Source: Coriobacteriaceae bacterium AM113-163
GTDB lineage: Bacteria > Actinomycetota > Coriobacteriia > Coriobacteriales > Coriobacteriaceae
NCBI GenBank assembly: GCA_027673765.1
Contig: JAQDWB010000015.1
Span: 1 to 56,090, forward strand
Reading direction: 5' to 3'
Length of the DNA: 56,090 nucleotides
Both the position numbers and the translations under genes were made by a program. The notes beneath the pieces are model-generated. The model was not told the DNA's origin and made no database searches. It was given only the letters and a program-made list of their open reading frames with translations. This document shows, in pieces, positions 26,241 through 35,632 of the stretch (within the stretch, counting starts at the first letter, position 1; each line of letters starts with the position of its first letter).

Positions 26241-27095
26241 CTACTTGAGCCCGGGCAGGCGGGTGTAGGGAAACGACCGCTCTAAGAACTCGGAGCAGCG
26301 GGCGTAATCTTTGGCAAAGTAGCTGCTGTAGAGCGAATCGAGCACGTATTGCACGGCGATGTGGCTGGCGAACTGTGTGATGCGATGCGTCATGCTCTCG
26401 TGATCGCTCACCGTGAGATAGGCGGCAAAGCCGGGGTGAATGCGGGCGCAGTGCGGTGTGCCGATGACGATGACCGGGACATGTCGACTGCTGAGGATTG
26501 GCAAGATCTCCCTGAGGTTGGGGGCAAGGCCGCTGTAGGAGATAACGATTGCCACATGGTCGGGGCCCGAGGCGAGCGCCGTACGCACCTGCGTCTCGAC
26601 ACTGTCGTGGCACGTCGCGCTTTTGCCGGCGGAAAGCAGACGATCGCGGAACATTCCCGCTGGATACAGATTATGCGAGCCCGTGTAGATGTCCACGGTG
26701 CCGGCGCGCACGATTAGCTTGGCGGCCTGGTCGAGCTGTGTGGGGTCGAGCAGCTCCTGCGTTTCGGCCAAAGTGGTCTGATAGAGCCCCTCCATACGCT
26801 CCATCACCTGCGCAGGAGTGGAGGTGGCATCGAAGGGAAAGTTGATGTCCACGTCGCGCCGGTTACCCGTCTCGGCTGCCTGACGGATGAGCTCGACCTT
26901 GAGGTCTTTGAATCCCTCGAGGCCGAGCTTTTTGCAAAAACGGTGCACGCTCGCAACGGAAACGTTGGTGCGCGCGGCAAATTCCTTAATAGAGAGCCCG
27001 CGGACGTCTTCGCCCATGGCAAGGGCCGAGATGCCGAGCTGTTGCTCGGTAGGGGTAAGGCCCTGCGCCTCGGAAATCTTGCGTTTGATATCCAT
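26241..27095 (-). CDS. RpiR/MurR-family transcriptional regulator
   Basis: The 284-residue regulator has an RpiR-type N-terminal helix-turn-helix (LSIKEFAARTNVSVASVHRFCKKLG, in part, about residues 40-65) and a C-terminal SIS sugar-phosphate-binding domain with the IYTGSHNLYPAGM and VIVISYSGLAPNLREILP segments. Such proteins sense phosphosugars. The start at 27095 has GGGAG 5 nt upstream; an earlier start would add 10 residues. It lies 42 bp downstream of the GH106-like hydrolase gene on the same strand, so the two may share a transcript, with a repeat hairpin in between. It could control that hydrolase or the PTS/phosphoglucosidase genes. Confidence 0.88.
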   Translation of the reverse strand: MDIKRKISEAQGLTPTEQQLGISALAMGEDVRGLSIKEFAARTNVSVASVHRFCKKLGLEGFKDLKVELIRQAAETGNRRDVDINFPFDATSTPAQVMERMEGLYQTTLAETQELLDPTQLDQAAKLIVRAGTVDIYTGSHNLYPAGMFRDRLLSAGKSATCHDSVETQVRTALASGPDHVAIVISYSGLAPNLREILPILSSRHVPVIVIGTPHCARIHPGFAAYLTVSDHESMTHRITQFASHIAVQYVLDSLYSSYFAKDYARCSEFLERSFPYTRLPGLK

Positions 27096-27114
27096 GCGAA
27101 CTCCCACACTCAAC

Positions 27115-27153
27115 AAACCTGCCAAAAAGGGACAGGTTTATTTTGGCAGGTTT
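27115..27153. repeat. 13-nt-core hairpin element (copy d)
   Basis: AAACCTGCCAAAA (27115-27127) and TTTTGGCAGGTTT (27141-27153) are perfect 13-bp arms around the 13-nt loop AGGGACAGGTTTA. The right arm overlaps the 3' end of the GH106-like gene, so the repeat contributes its last codons. Confidence 0.85.
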
Positions 27154-29705
27154 TGCCCGCAAAGGGTAACGGGACCGAGGATGCCGCTCGGGGCGATGGG
27201 TTCGGTGAGGGCGAAGATGTCGGGAATCGCATGATCGAGCGTGTTGATGACGTCGACGGTGAGTTCGTGCGTGCCGGCGGCAAGCGGGTCGATGGCAAAG
27301 CGATAGGGCGGACAGATGCGTGTGCCGAGTGGGTGTCCATCGAGCGTAAGTGTCGCGACTTCGTAGACATCTCCCAGGTCGATTGCGGCATCGGCAAGGT
27401 CGTTCGCCAGCTCGAACAATGTGCGATAGCGGAACGTCCCGCATGCATCGGGGAATCGCTCGGCAGTGAGATCGCATAAGTGCTCGAGTTCCTGCGGGGC
27501 GCCAAAGGTTCCGCTGTCGGCAGGGGAGAGGGCGACGGTCCAAGGTCCGTTGATGTCGAGGGCGAGCGCATCGCTCGAGCCCATGTCCGCGCCGTCCCCG
27601 GACTCAAGCTCGCCGTCCGTCTCCAAGGCAACGAAGCAGCTCTCGAAGGGTGCGAGCTCAAGCGTTCCGTCAAACACAACGGGATCGGTGCCATTCAACA
27701 GGTCGAGGCGCGTGCCGCAAAGTCGCTCGCCTTGCGCGAGTTTAACTGTGCAGCCGATGCGCTCGCGCGGATGCTCGTTGACCAACATGACGTAGGTCTC
27801 GTCGGCGCGCTCGTAACGAAGCGCGCGCAGCCAGGGCTGGGGCGTGTCGGTGACAACCGTCTGCAGCCCAGCGCTCGCCAGCACGCCCGCCATATCGGCA
27901 AGCGGAGTCGCTGCAAGTTCACCCAGTTCAACCACGCCATCGGCGTCGTAAAGCGCGCTCGACACCTCGTCGACAGCGAGGACCATAACGCCCGCCGCCA
28001 TCATGCGCCTTACGGCCTGCGCCGTCGCCGAGCCAATAAATGAAGCTCCTGGCATAACAAACGCCTGGTAACGACAATCGTTTATGGTAAGCATTCCATC
28101 GGCAATCGAAACCTCGTAACGGTCCTCATCCTCAAAAGCCTCGGCGGGCACAAAATCAAAGTCGATCTGCGCGCGCGTGAGCTCGGCAGCCACGCGCTCG
28201 ATAGGCATGGCGCTGCCGGCCCACTCGGCATCGGCGTGGTACAGGATGGCGACGGGACGCGCGGCGCTGCCTCCCGAAAGCAGCGTTGCCGTACGGTTCA
28301 TATAGCTCATGAGCTGGCCAAAGTGCGGCCATTGCGGATTGTTGCCGTGTGCGTAAAAGTGCGGCGGGCAGTCCCAATCGGGGAAGGGCGCCATGCTAAA
28401 TGCGTGCGGCGTAAACCAGTTAATACCGCGGACGAGCATGTGGTCGGCGATCCATTTCATCTCGCGAAGGCCCTCGTGCCAGCCGAAGGCGCCGAAGACC
28501 TCGGCCATACAGCGCCCCTGCTTTTTTGGGTCGAGACGCGCGGCCGAAGAGCCCAGCTTGGCAAGCGCGTAGGTAAAGAACTCCATATTCCACGCGCCGT
28601 GGAAGTAGCTGTAGCGTCCGTGGTCGACGCCAGGGGCGAGCTGGTTGATGACAACGTCGATGCCCGCCATATCCTGCCCGGCGACCGCGCGGAAGTAGTG
28701 TCCGGCGCCCTGGCCCAGGCGCGTGTGGCAGCTTTTGTCCTCAATCACATGTCCGATGTGCATGACGCCGCGCTCGCGGCACCAGTCGCCAATCTGCTCG
28801 TCAAAGCATGCGCGGTAGAGTTGCGTGGCAATGTCCATGTAGGCGTGACGGGCTCGGGCACCATCTGCCTCGCGTGTCCAAAGGCCGTGTAGCTTGGTGA
28901 GCCAGTCCTCGCCAAGTGCATTGCACAGGCGGCTGGCAAGCTCGTCCGACCAGGGCAGTGACATATCGCCGCGTCCAATAAAGCTGCTGGTAGAATCATC
29001 GTCGAGAGCCGTGCCCTTCTCGTTCATAAAGCCCGGCTCATCGGTAAAGAACCCCAGTATGGTGCAGCCGAACTCGTCGCCCAGGTGCTCAAACGTGGGC
29101 TCGTAGACGGCATCGATGAGCACACGGCACGAATCGGCGTCGACCATGTTGATGTACTCATCGCGAAAGCCGGTCTTTTGGCTGGTGACGAAGAGCTCGA
29201 CGGTGGTGATGCCGGCGGGCGCGTCAAAACGCAGGCGAGCGGGGGTGCCGTCGGCCTGCTCAACGGAGAGCTCAAGGTCGAGCGGTGCGCCGGCGGCGTC
29301 GAAAGTCGCCGCGCCCACAAAGCGCTCCGTGTGATCCATAAGATTGCCGAGCTTGATGACCGTGGACGGCTGGGGACCGACGACCGTAACCGTGCGATGT
29401 TTGAGCACGGTCTTCTTAAGCGCGGGGTCGACGTTCTCGCCCGCAAGCGCGCCGTTGGCGTAGCCCGTGGGGAAATGGGCGTCGTCGAGCAGCCAGATCT
29501 TCAACCCTAAGCGCTTGCACTCGCCGATGATAAAACGCAGGTCAGCCCACCAGCCGTTGCGACAAAACTCGGGATGCGTGCGCGATTCGAGGCAGACCTC
29601 GCGGATGTTCGCACCGGCGATCTGCTCCAGGTATTCGGTAATCGTCTCGTGCGCCTCGCCCTTGAGCCACAAGAACGGAAGCACATGGTTGTCGTATGCC
29701 GCCAT
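27138..29705 (-). CDS. GH106-like glycoside hydrolase (candidate alpha-L-rhamnosidase)
   Basis: The 855-residue protein resembles GH106 alpha-L-rhamnosidases and their wider clan. The N-terminal part forms a barrel with ANIREVCLESRTHPEF and LKIWLLDDAHFPTGYANG, FFTDEPGF holds a probable active-site Glu (about residue 225), and CMAEVFGAFGW followed by MKWIADHMLVRGINWFTPHA is the most family-like block. The C-terminal 150 residues form a galactose-binding-like jelly roll. It is shorter than well-studied members (1000 or more residues) and has no signal peptide, so it works on imported glycosides. The ATG at 29705 follows GAGGAG. It is divergent from an AraC regulator (116-bp gap), which likely controls it. 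Rhamnose on flavonoid disaccharides is a sensible target, but other alpha-L-sugars cannot be excluded. Confidence 0.65.
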   Translation of the reverse strand: MAAYDNHVLPFLWLKGEAHETITEYLEQIAGANIREVCLESRTHPEFCRNGWWADLRFIIGECKRLGLKIWLLDDAHFPTGYANGALAGENVDPALKKTVLKHRTVTVVGPQPSTVIKLGNLMDHTERFVGAATFDAAGAPLDLELSVEQADGTPARLRFDAPAGITTVELFVTSQKTGFRDEYINMVDADSCRVLIDAVYEPTFEHLGDEFGCTILGFFTDEPGFMNEKGTALDDDSTSSFIGRGDMSLPWSDELASRLCNALGEDWLTKLHGLWTREADGARARHAYMDIATQLYRACFDEQIGDWCRERGVMHIGHVIEDKSCHTRLGQGAGHYFRAVAGQDMAGIDVVINQLAPGVDHGRYSYFHGAWNMEFFTYALAKLGSSAARLDPKKQGRCMAEVFGAFGWHEGLREMKWIADHMLVRGINWFTPHAFSMAPFPDWDCPPHFYAHGNNPQWPHFGQLMSYMNRTATLLSGGSAARPVAILYHADAEWAGSAMPIERVAAELTRAQIDFDFVPAEAFEDEDRYEVSIADGMLTINDCRYQAFVMPGASFIGSATAQAVRRMMAAGVMVLAVDEVSSALYDADGVVELGELAATPLADMAGVLASAGLQTVVTDTPQPWLRALRYERADETYVMLVNEHPRERIGCTVKLAQGERLCGTRLDLLNGTDPVVFDGTLELAPFESCFVALETDGELESGDGADMGSSDALALDINGPWTVALSPADSGTFGAPQELEHLCDLTAERFPDACGTFRYRTLFELANDLADAAIDLGDVYEVATLTLDGHPLGTRICPPYRFAIDPLAAGTHELTVDVINTLDHAIPDIFALTEPIAPSGILGPVTLCGQNLPK

Positions 29706-29821
29706 ATCCACTCCTCTAAAACCAACCTTTTAAATCGATTGAAGTCAGAGTACGCCGAGCGCGCCGTCCTGCTAATATCAAAACCACAGCAGAATATGAC
29801 CGAATCAACGATTGTGATGCC

Positions 29822-30829
29822 ATGGATCTTGCACGTTTAGACAGCCTTCTGCTCGAGCTGACCGACAGCGAGCGTGCTTACCACGCGGGCGCCCGCTATG
29901 ACTGGAATGATGCGTTCAGCTGGGGTCATCAACAGAATATCAGTGAAAAACATATCCATAAAATCGGTGACCCGACGCGGGCCTTGCACCAAGAAGGCAT
30001 GCCTGAGGGCCTATCAATCGTGCGCAACTCGCGCTTCAACCCTGTACCGGAGCATGTGCATGATTATGTCGAAATCAGCTATGTTTATCGCGGGCATGCG
30101 CCGCAGACCGTCAACGGCGAACAGCTTATGCTTGCCCAAAACGAGGTGCTCTTACTCGACGCCGCCTGTCCACATGCCGTAGGCGAGCTCGGCGAGCATG
30201 ACATTATGCTGAGCATCGTCATCTCGCGGCCGATGTTGCACCGCAGCCTAGAGCAGAGCCTGTCGCCGTCAAGCACCGTCTCGCAGTTCCTCATTAATGC
30301 CCTCAATGACGAAACCGACCACCGCGGTCATGTGCATTTCCGCACGGGCAACAGCCGCCGCGTGCGCCGATATATGCAGGAGATGCTGTGCGAGCTTCTG
30401 GAGCCGACGGCTGCGAGTCCCCAGATCGTGTCGAAGCTGTTTGAGTTGCTGTTGATTGAGCTGATGCAAAGCTATGAGGCCGCACTGCTGCAAGCGGGCA
30501 AACCTACACTTCCCTCGGCGCAGGTCGCGGCCGCCGTGGGCTACATCGAGCGCCATGCCTGCGATTGTACGCTCGAGGACGTAGCTCGCCACCTCCATCT
30601 GAGTCCCAACTACGCAAGCGCGCTGCTCAAACGGCAGACGGGACGCACGTTTATGCAGCTCGTGCAGGAGAGTCGCCTAACACGCGCGGCAACACTGCTC
30701 GACGCCGGCTCCACTGCGGAAGCCGCGGCGCGCGAGGTCGGCTACGCCAACATGAGCTTCTTCTACAAAAAGTTTGCCGAGCGCTATGGCTGCACGCCGG
30801 CAGCGTATCGCCAGCGTTTGCCCAGATAA
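29822..30829 (+). CDS. AraC-family transcriptional regulator
   Basis: The 335-residue regulator has an N-terminal cupin-type sensor (PEHVHDYVEISYVYRGH, GEQLMLAQNEVLLLDAACPH) and two C-terminal AraC helix-turn-helix motifs (TLEDVARHLHLSPNYASALLK in part, and AAREVGYANMSFFYKKFAERYG). This layout suits sugar-responsive activators. It is divergent from the GH106-like gene and upstream of the second 6-phospho-beta-glucosidase, either of which may be its target. No good Shine-Dalgarno is visible right before the ATG, so translation may be weak or leaderless. Confidence 0.88.
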   Translation: MDLARLDSLLLELTDSERAYHAGARYDWNDAFSWGHQQNISEKHIHKIGDPTRALHQEGMPEGLSIVRNSRFNPVPEHVHDYVEISYVYRGHAPQTVNGEQLMLAQNEVLLLDAACPHAVGELGEHDIMLSIVISRPMLHRSLEQSLSPSSTVSQFLINALNDETDHRGHVHFRTGNSRRVRRYMQEMLCELLEPTAASPQIVSKLFELLLIELMQSYEAALLQAGKPTLPSAQVAAAVGYIERHACDCTLEDVARHLHLSPNYASALLKRQTGRTFMQLVQESRLTRAATLLDAGSTAEAAAREVGYANMSFFYKKFAERYGCTPAAYRQRLPR

Positions 30830-30835
30830 AACCGA

Positions 30836-32464
<1,629 letters not shown>

Positions 32465-32604
32465 TCGACAAGATGAGTGCCACCGGGGAAAAGCCTTGGG
32501 ACGGGCTCGCGATTCGAGTCCCCACCTTAGCATTTGAACCATTTGGCACTATAATCACCATAGGCATGCGCATAACGTTGCGCTTAATCAAGAGGAGAAA
32601 ATGT

Positions 32605-33141
32605 ATGGGTCTGTTTGACATGTTCAAGAAGAAGGCTGAGCCCGCGGCTGCCGCTGCTCCGGCCTCCATCTCTGCTTCTGCCGGCGCCGACGTGCTGTGC
32701 TCGCCCGTCAAGGGCAAGGTCATCAAGATGGCCGACGTGCCCGATCCCGTCTTTGGTGGCGAGGTTTTGGGCAAGGGCTGCGCTGTGTGGCCCGAGGACG
32801 ATCTGGTCTACGCTCCCTGCGACGGCAAGGTGACCGTCACCATGGGTCACGCCGTGGGTCTGCAGTCCGATAGCGGCATCGAGGTTCTTGTGCACGTTGG
32901 CGTCGATACCGTCAACATGAACGGCGACGGCTTCGAGGGCTTCGTCAAGGCCGACGACGTCGTCAAGGCTGGCCAGCCCATGCTCAAGATCGACCGCGCC
33001 AAGATCGCCGCTGCCGGCTACAAGGACTGCGTCGTCGTGGCTGTGTCCAACACTGCCGAGTTCGCCGACGTCGAGCTCGCCGTCGAGGCTGACTCCGCTG
33101 TCGCCGCCGGCGATGTCATCGTCAAGGTCGTCCGCAAGTAA
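32605..33141 (+). CDS. crr: PTS EIIA component, glucose family
   Basis: The 178-residue cytoplasmic protein carries phosphate from HPr to EIIB domains. After an Ala/Pro-rich linker (about residues 10-25) it has the EIIA-Glc fold with SPVKGKVIKMADVPDPVF, supporting H82 (TMGHAVGL) and phospho-acceptor H97 in EVLVHVGVDTVNMNG; the 15-residue spacing is that of E. coli Crr. GAGGAG precedes the ATG at 32605. It is free-standing, so it probably serves EIIBC permeases that lack an EIIA domain, such as the one at 18050. The symbol is by family resemblance. Confidence 0.9.
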   Translation: MGLFDMFKKKAEPAAAAAPASISASAGADVLCSPVKGKVIKMADVPDPVFGGEVLGKGCAVWPEDDLVYAPCDGKVTVTMGHAVGLQSDSGIEVLVHVGVDTVNMNGDGFEGFVKADDVVKAGQPMLKIDRAKIAAAGYKDCVVVAVSNTAEFADVELAVEADSAVAAGDVIVKVVRK

Positions 33142-33166
33142 ACTGCGGCAACATAAGGATGCGCAA

Positions 33167-33197
33167 GGGTGGTCGGGTTATCCGGCCGCCCTTTTTT
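33167..33197 (+). terminator. Intrinsic terminator after EIIA gene
   Basis: GGGTGGTCGG pairs with CCGGCCGCCC using G-T wobbles, followed by TTTTTT. It starts 26 bp after the stop. Confidence 0.85.
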
Positions 33198-33376
33198 ATT
33201 ACAATGCGGCGGAACGTTTTATTGCGCGTTGGGCGGAACGGTAAACCGTTCGGACGTTAAATCGAGCCGACTGCGCCTTTGCTTTGCCGGGGGTGTTCGT
33301 TAGCGGCTAGAATGGCCTTATTGTTACGACGTGCACCGCGTCGGGAAGCGCGGTGCCGCTTGTTGGGAGGAATGTC

Positions 33377-33934
33377 ATGAAGAAGAAGCTGCTGCTTGCG
33401 CCCCTGATGGCTGTTCTGGTCGCGTGCGTAGTTGTGCTTTCCGGCTGCGGAGGCCCTTCGGTTGAGGAGCTCATCACCGATGATCTTACGACGCAGTTTG
33501 ACGAGGTCAAGAACGGTGGCGACGACTTCCTCGCCGGCCTGGAAGAGGCCTCGGGCGACGAGTTCGAGCAGCTGGGTATCGATCCCAAGGAGTACGCCAA
33601 GAGCTATCTCGAGGGTTTTGACTACAAGATCGGTGACGTGACGGTCGACGAGGACAAGGGCACCGCAACTGCCGAGGTCACCATTACCTGCAAGTCCATG
33701 AACCAGATCGTTGAGGATTTTGCCACCCAGTATCAGGAGAAGGTCGCCGCGCTCGATTCGATGCCTTCCGATGACGAGCTGTACAAGATGGCCGGTCAGG
33801 TTATGGTCGATGTGACCAAGGCTGCTAAGACCAAGGACACCAAGGTCACCTTCAAGTATTCCTGCAATGACGATGGCGAGTGGTCTGCCGACGATTCCGC
33901 AACCAACGAGATGATGAATGCCATGATGAGCTAG
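33377..33934 (+). CDS. Small secreted lipoprotein, DUF5105-like
   Basis: The 185-residue protein has a lipoprotein signal: KKK, a hydrophobic stretch, then the lipobox LSGCGG (Cys near residue 24). The mature part is acidic, helical and soluble (VEELITDDLTTQFDEVKNG), and resembles the DUF5105-type lipoproteins seen in many gut Gram-positives. Function is unknown. The start at 33377 follows GGGAGGAATGTC; an upstream GTG would put the signal peptide too far in. It stands alone, with a structured element beginning 5 bp past its stop codon. Confidence 0.78.
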   Translation: MKKKLLLAPLMAVLVACVVVLSGCGGPSVEELITDDLTTQFDEVKNGGDDFLAGLEEASGDEFEQLGIDPKEYAKSYLEGFDYKIGDVTVDEDKGTATAEVTITCKSMNQIVEDFATQYQEKVAALDSMPSDDELYKMAGQVMVDVTKAAKTKDTKVTFKYSCNDDGEWSADDSATNEMMNAMMS

Positions 33935-33938
33935 GGGA

Positions 33939-34079
33939 GTTACGGCGTTTTACCAAACGCCGTAACTGTTCGACGCTGCGCGGGCGCCAGAGCGACAACT
34001 TGTCATTCAAAGAGGACGGCATGACCAGAAGGTCTATGCCGTCCTCTTTTCATGCCAATTTGTTCGCTCTGGCGCCCGC
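33939..34079 (+). ncRNA. Structured RNA-like element (copy 2)
   Basis: Same architecture as 25075-25213. Helix A: 33939-33950 with 33955-33966 (12 bp, loop TACC). Helix B: 33980-33994 with 34065-34079 (15 bp), bulged T at 34064, then 33995-33998 with 34060-34063. Hairpin C: 34012-34022 with 34036-34046, bulged T at 34035, then GACC-AGAA-GGTC. Bases that differ from copy 1 inside helices are compensated by their partners. It begins 5 bp after the lipoprotein stop. The rest of the 476-bp gap to 34410 holds hairpin repeats only. Confidence 0.75.
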
Positions 34080-34230
34080 TCGCTGCCCGTCCTCTACCTG
34101 CGGCGTTGCCATGGTAGTCATTGAGGCGGCACTTGGGGACGTTCCTTTTCTGCCGGCAGTTGGGGACACTCCTTGTATCAACGCCGCATCAAATGCTCGG
34201 GAAATGCGACCCGGTTTTTGGCCGAATAGT

Positions 34231-34336
34231 GGGTCACGGTTTCCGGATGGGGTGGGTTGCGGAAACCGCGACCCGGAATATTGCTCTGAAACGGGATGCG
34301 GTTTCCCCGATGGGGCTCAAGCGGAAAGCGCGTCCC
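34231..34336. repeat. Pair of hairpins with 16-nt loops
   Basis: Hairpin 1: GGGTCACGGTTTCC (34231-34244) with GGAAACCGCGACCC (34261-34274). Hairpin 2: GGGATGCGGTTTCC (34293-34306) with GGAAAGCGCGTCCC (34323-34336). Both loops are 16 nt and share the GATGGGG word. A further half-element with GGGATGCGCTTTCC follows at 34355-34368. Confidence 0.7.
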
Positions 34337-34410
34337 ATTCCGGAGCTCCAAAACGGGATGCGCTTTCCGCGCGGAAGAATTGTCGCAGCTGCGTTAAGCG
34401 GTGTCGCTCG

Positions 34411-35076
34411 CTACTCGCCCAAGATTAGCTCGGCGAGTTCGTCCTGCGTATCAACAACGTAGTCGGCGCCGGCGGCCTCCAGCTCTGCGCGGCCGCGGAA
34501 GCCCCAGCTGACGCCGGCGCTCTTAAGGCCGGCGTTGTGGCCGGTCAGGACATCGACATTCGAATCGCCCACATAGAGCGTGGTCGCCGGATTGGCGCCC
34601 AGCTCCTTCATCACGTGCAGTGTGACGGGCGCTTCGGGCTTAGGCGGAAACGCATCGACACGGCCTTGCACCAGCGCAAAGCGCTCGGAACCAAAGTATT
34701 TCTCGATAAGCGGGGCTGCCGAAATATGATCCTTGTTGGTGAGCACGGCAAGCTGAATGCCCGCGGCGCGCAGACGGTCGAGCATCTCAATCGTGCCGGC
34801 GTAGGGGGCGGTGTGGTCCTCCTTGTGCTCGCTGTAATAAGCCCTAAACTCGGCAAGCGTCTGCTCAAACATACGGCCGTCGCCCGCATACTCGGCGGGC
34901 ATAAAGCGCTCGACCAGCTTGAGCATGCCGTTTCCCACCTTATAGCGGTAGGCGTCAACGGCAAACGTGGGCCAGCCGTGCATCTCGCAGGTATGGTTGC
35001 CGGCGGCCGCCAGGTCCTCGAGCGTGTTGAGGATGGTGCCGTCAAGGTCAAAGATCACGGTGGAAAAAGCTGCCAT
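34411..35076 (-). CDS. HAD-family phosphatase, phosphoglycolate-phosphatase-like
   Basis: The 221-residue cytoplasmic enzyme has HAD motif I VIFDLDGTILNT (nucleophile Asp and second Asp), motif II LAVLTNKD, a Lys in KPEAPVTLHVMKELG, and motif IV YVGDSNVDVLTG, with a helical cap domain between I and II. It resembles Gph/PGMP phosphatases; substrate unknown. The ATG at 35076 has GGGAG 8 nt upstream, and 14 more residues would be added by an earlier start. It is divergent from the riboswitch-controlled gene. Confidence 0.87.
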   Translation of the reverse strand: MAAFSTVIFDLDGTILNTLEDLAAAGNHTCEMHGWPTFAVDAYRYKVGNGMLKLVERFMPAEYAGDGRMFEQTLAEFRAYYSEHKEDHTAPYAGTIEMLDRLRAAGIQLAVLTNKDHISAAPLIEKYFGSERFALVQGRVDAFPPKPEAPVTLHVMKELGANPATTLYVGDSNVDVLTGHNAGLKSAGVSWGFRGRAELEAAGADYVVDTQDELAELILGE

Positions 35077-35325
35077 AGGTACGCTCCCATCTATATAGCT
35101 CACGCAAACGGCAACCATAATAGCGCGTGCCGCCCAGCCGGGAATGGGCGGGTCAAAAGTCCCGCGGGGGCATTCGGGCCGCTCAATCTTGTGGGCGGGT
35201 TTGGTTCGTCAGCGGCCTGGTGGCGATAGAGGTTGCCTATAGGCGGTTATCCGGGAGCCATATGGCTCGGATATGGCGGTTTTTGTGTAGTGCATTGACC
35301 GATTTACCTGCGGTAACGTACACTT

Positions 35326-35470
35326 CCTCCGTTAAAAAATAGAAGCCGGAGCACGGGTGCGCGCGAGCGCATAAAGGGGAATCGGGTGAGAATCCCGAGC
35401 AAGGCGGTTACTGTGTGCGGGCGCGCCCGCGAGCCAGATTACCTGCCCGCGCTCTTCTCGAAACCGAGGG
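35326..35470 (+). promoter_or_regulatory. Cobalamin riboswitch
   Basis: Conserved blocks appear in order: AAAGGGGAATCGGGTGAGAA with the adjoining ATCCCGAGC (35374-35400), GGCGGTTACTGTG (35403-35415), a GC-rich hairpin, and the B12 box GAGCCAGATTACCTGCC (35431-35447). CCTCCGTT (from 35326) and AACCGAGG (ending near 35469) can close the outer stem with one mismatch. It lies about 165 nt before the GTG start of the large surface protein. The remaining leader (35471-35632) has no gene; a regulatory stem may lie there. The 5' part of the gap (35077-35325) holds the divergent promoters. Confidence 0.9.
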
Positions 35471-35632
35471 CCTCTCTGTTTGCCGCTGGATTCCGGTCTA
35501 CAAGGGGTGCTGCTGAGCGTGCGTTTTGCTGCCGATAGGGTGGCTGACGTGCGCCTTTGTGCTGCCGGGGTATCGCCTGTCCCGCCTTCTTCGCCATGGC
35601 TCTATTGCAGGTTCGCGAAAGAAGGAGAACGG

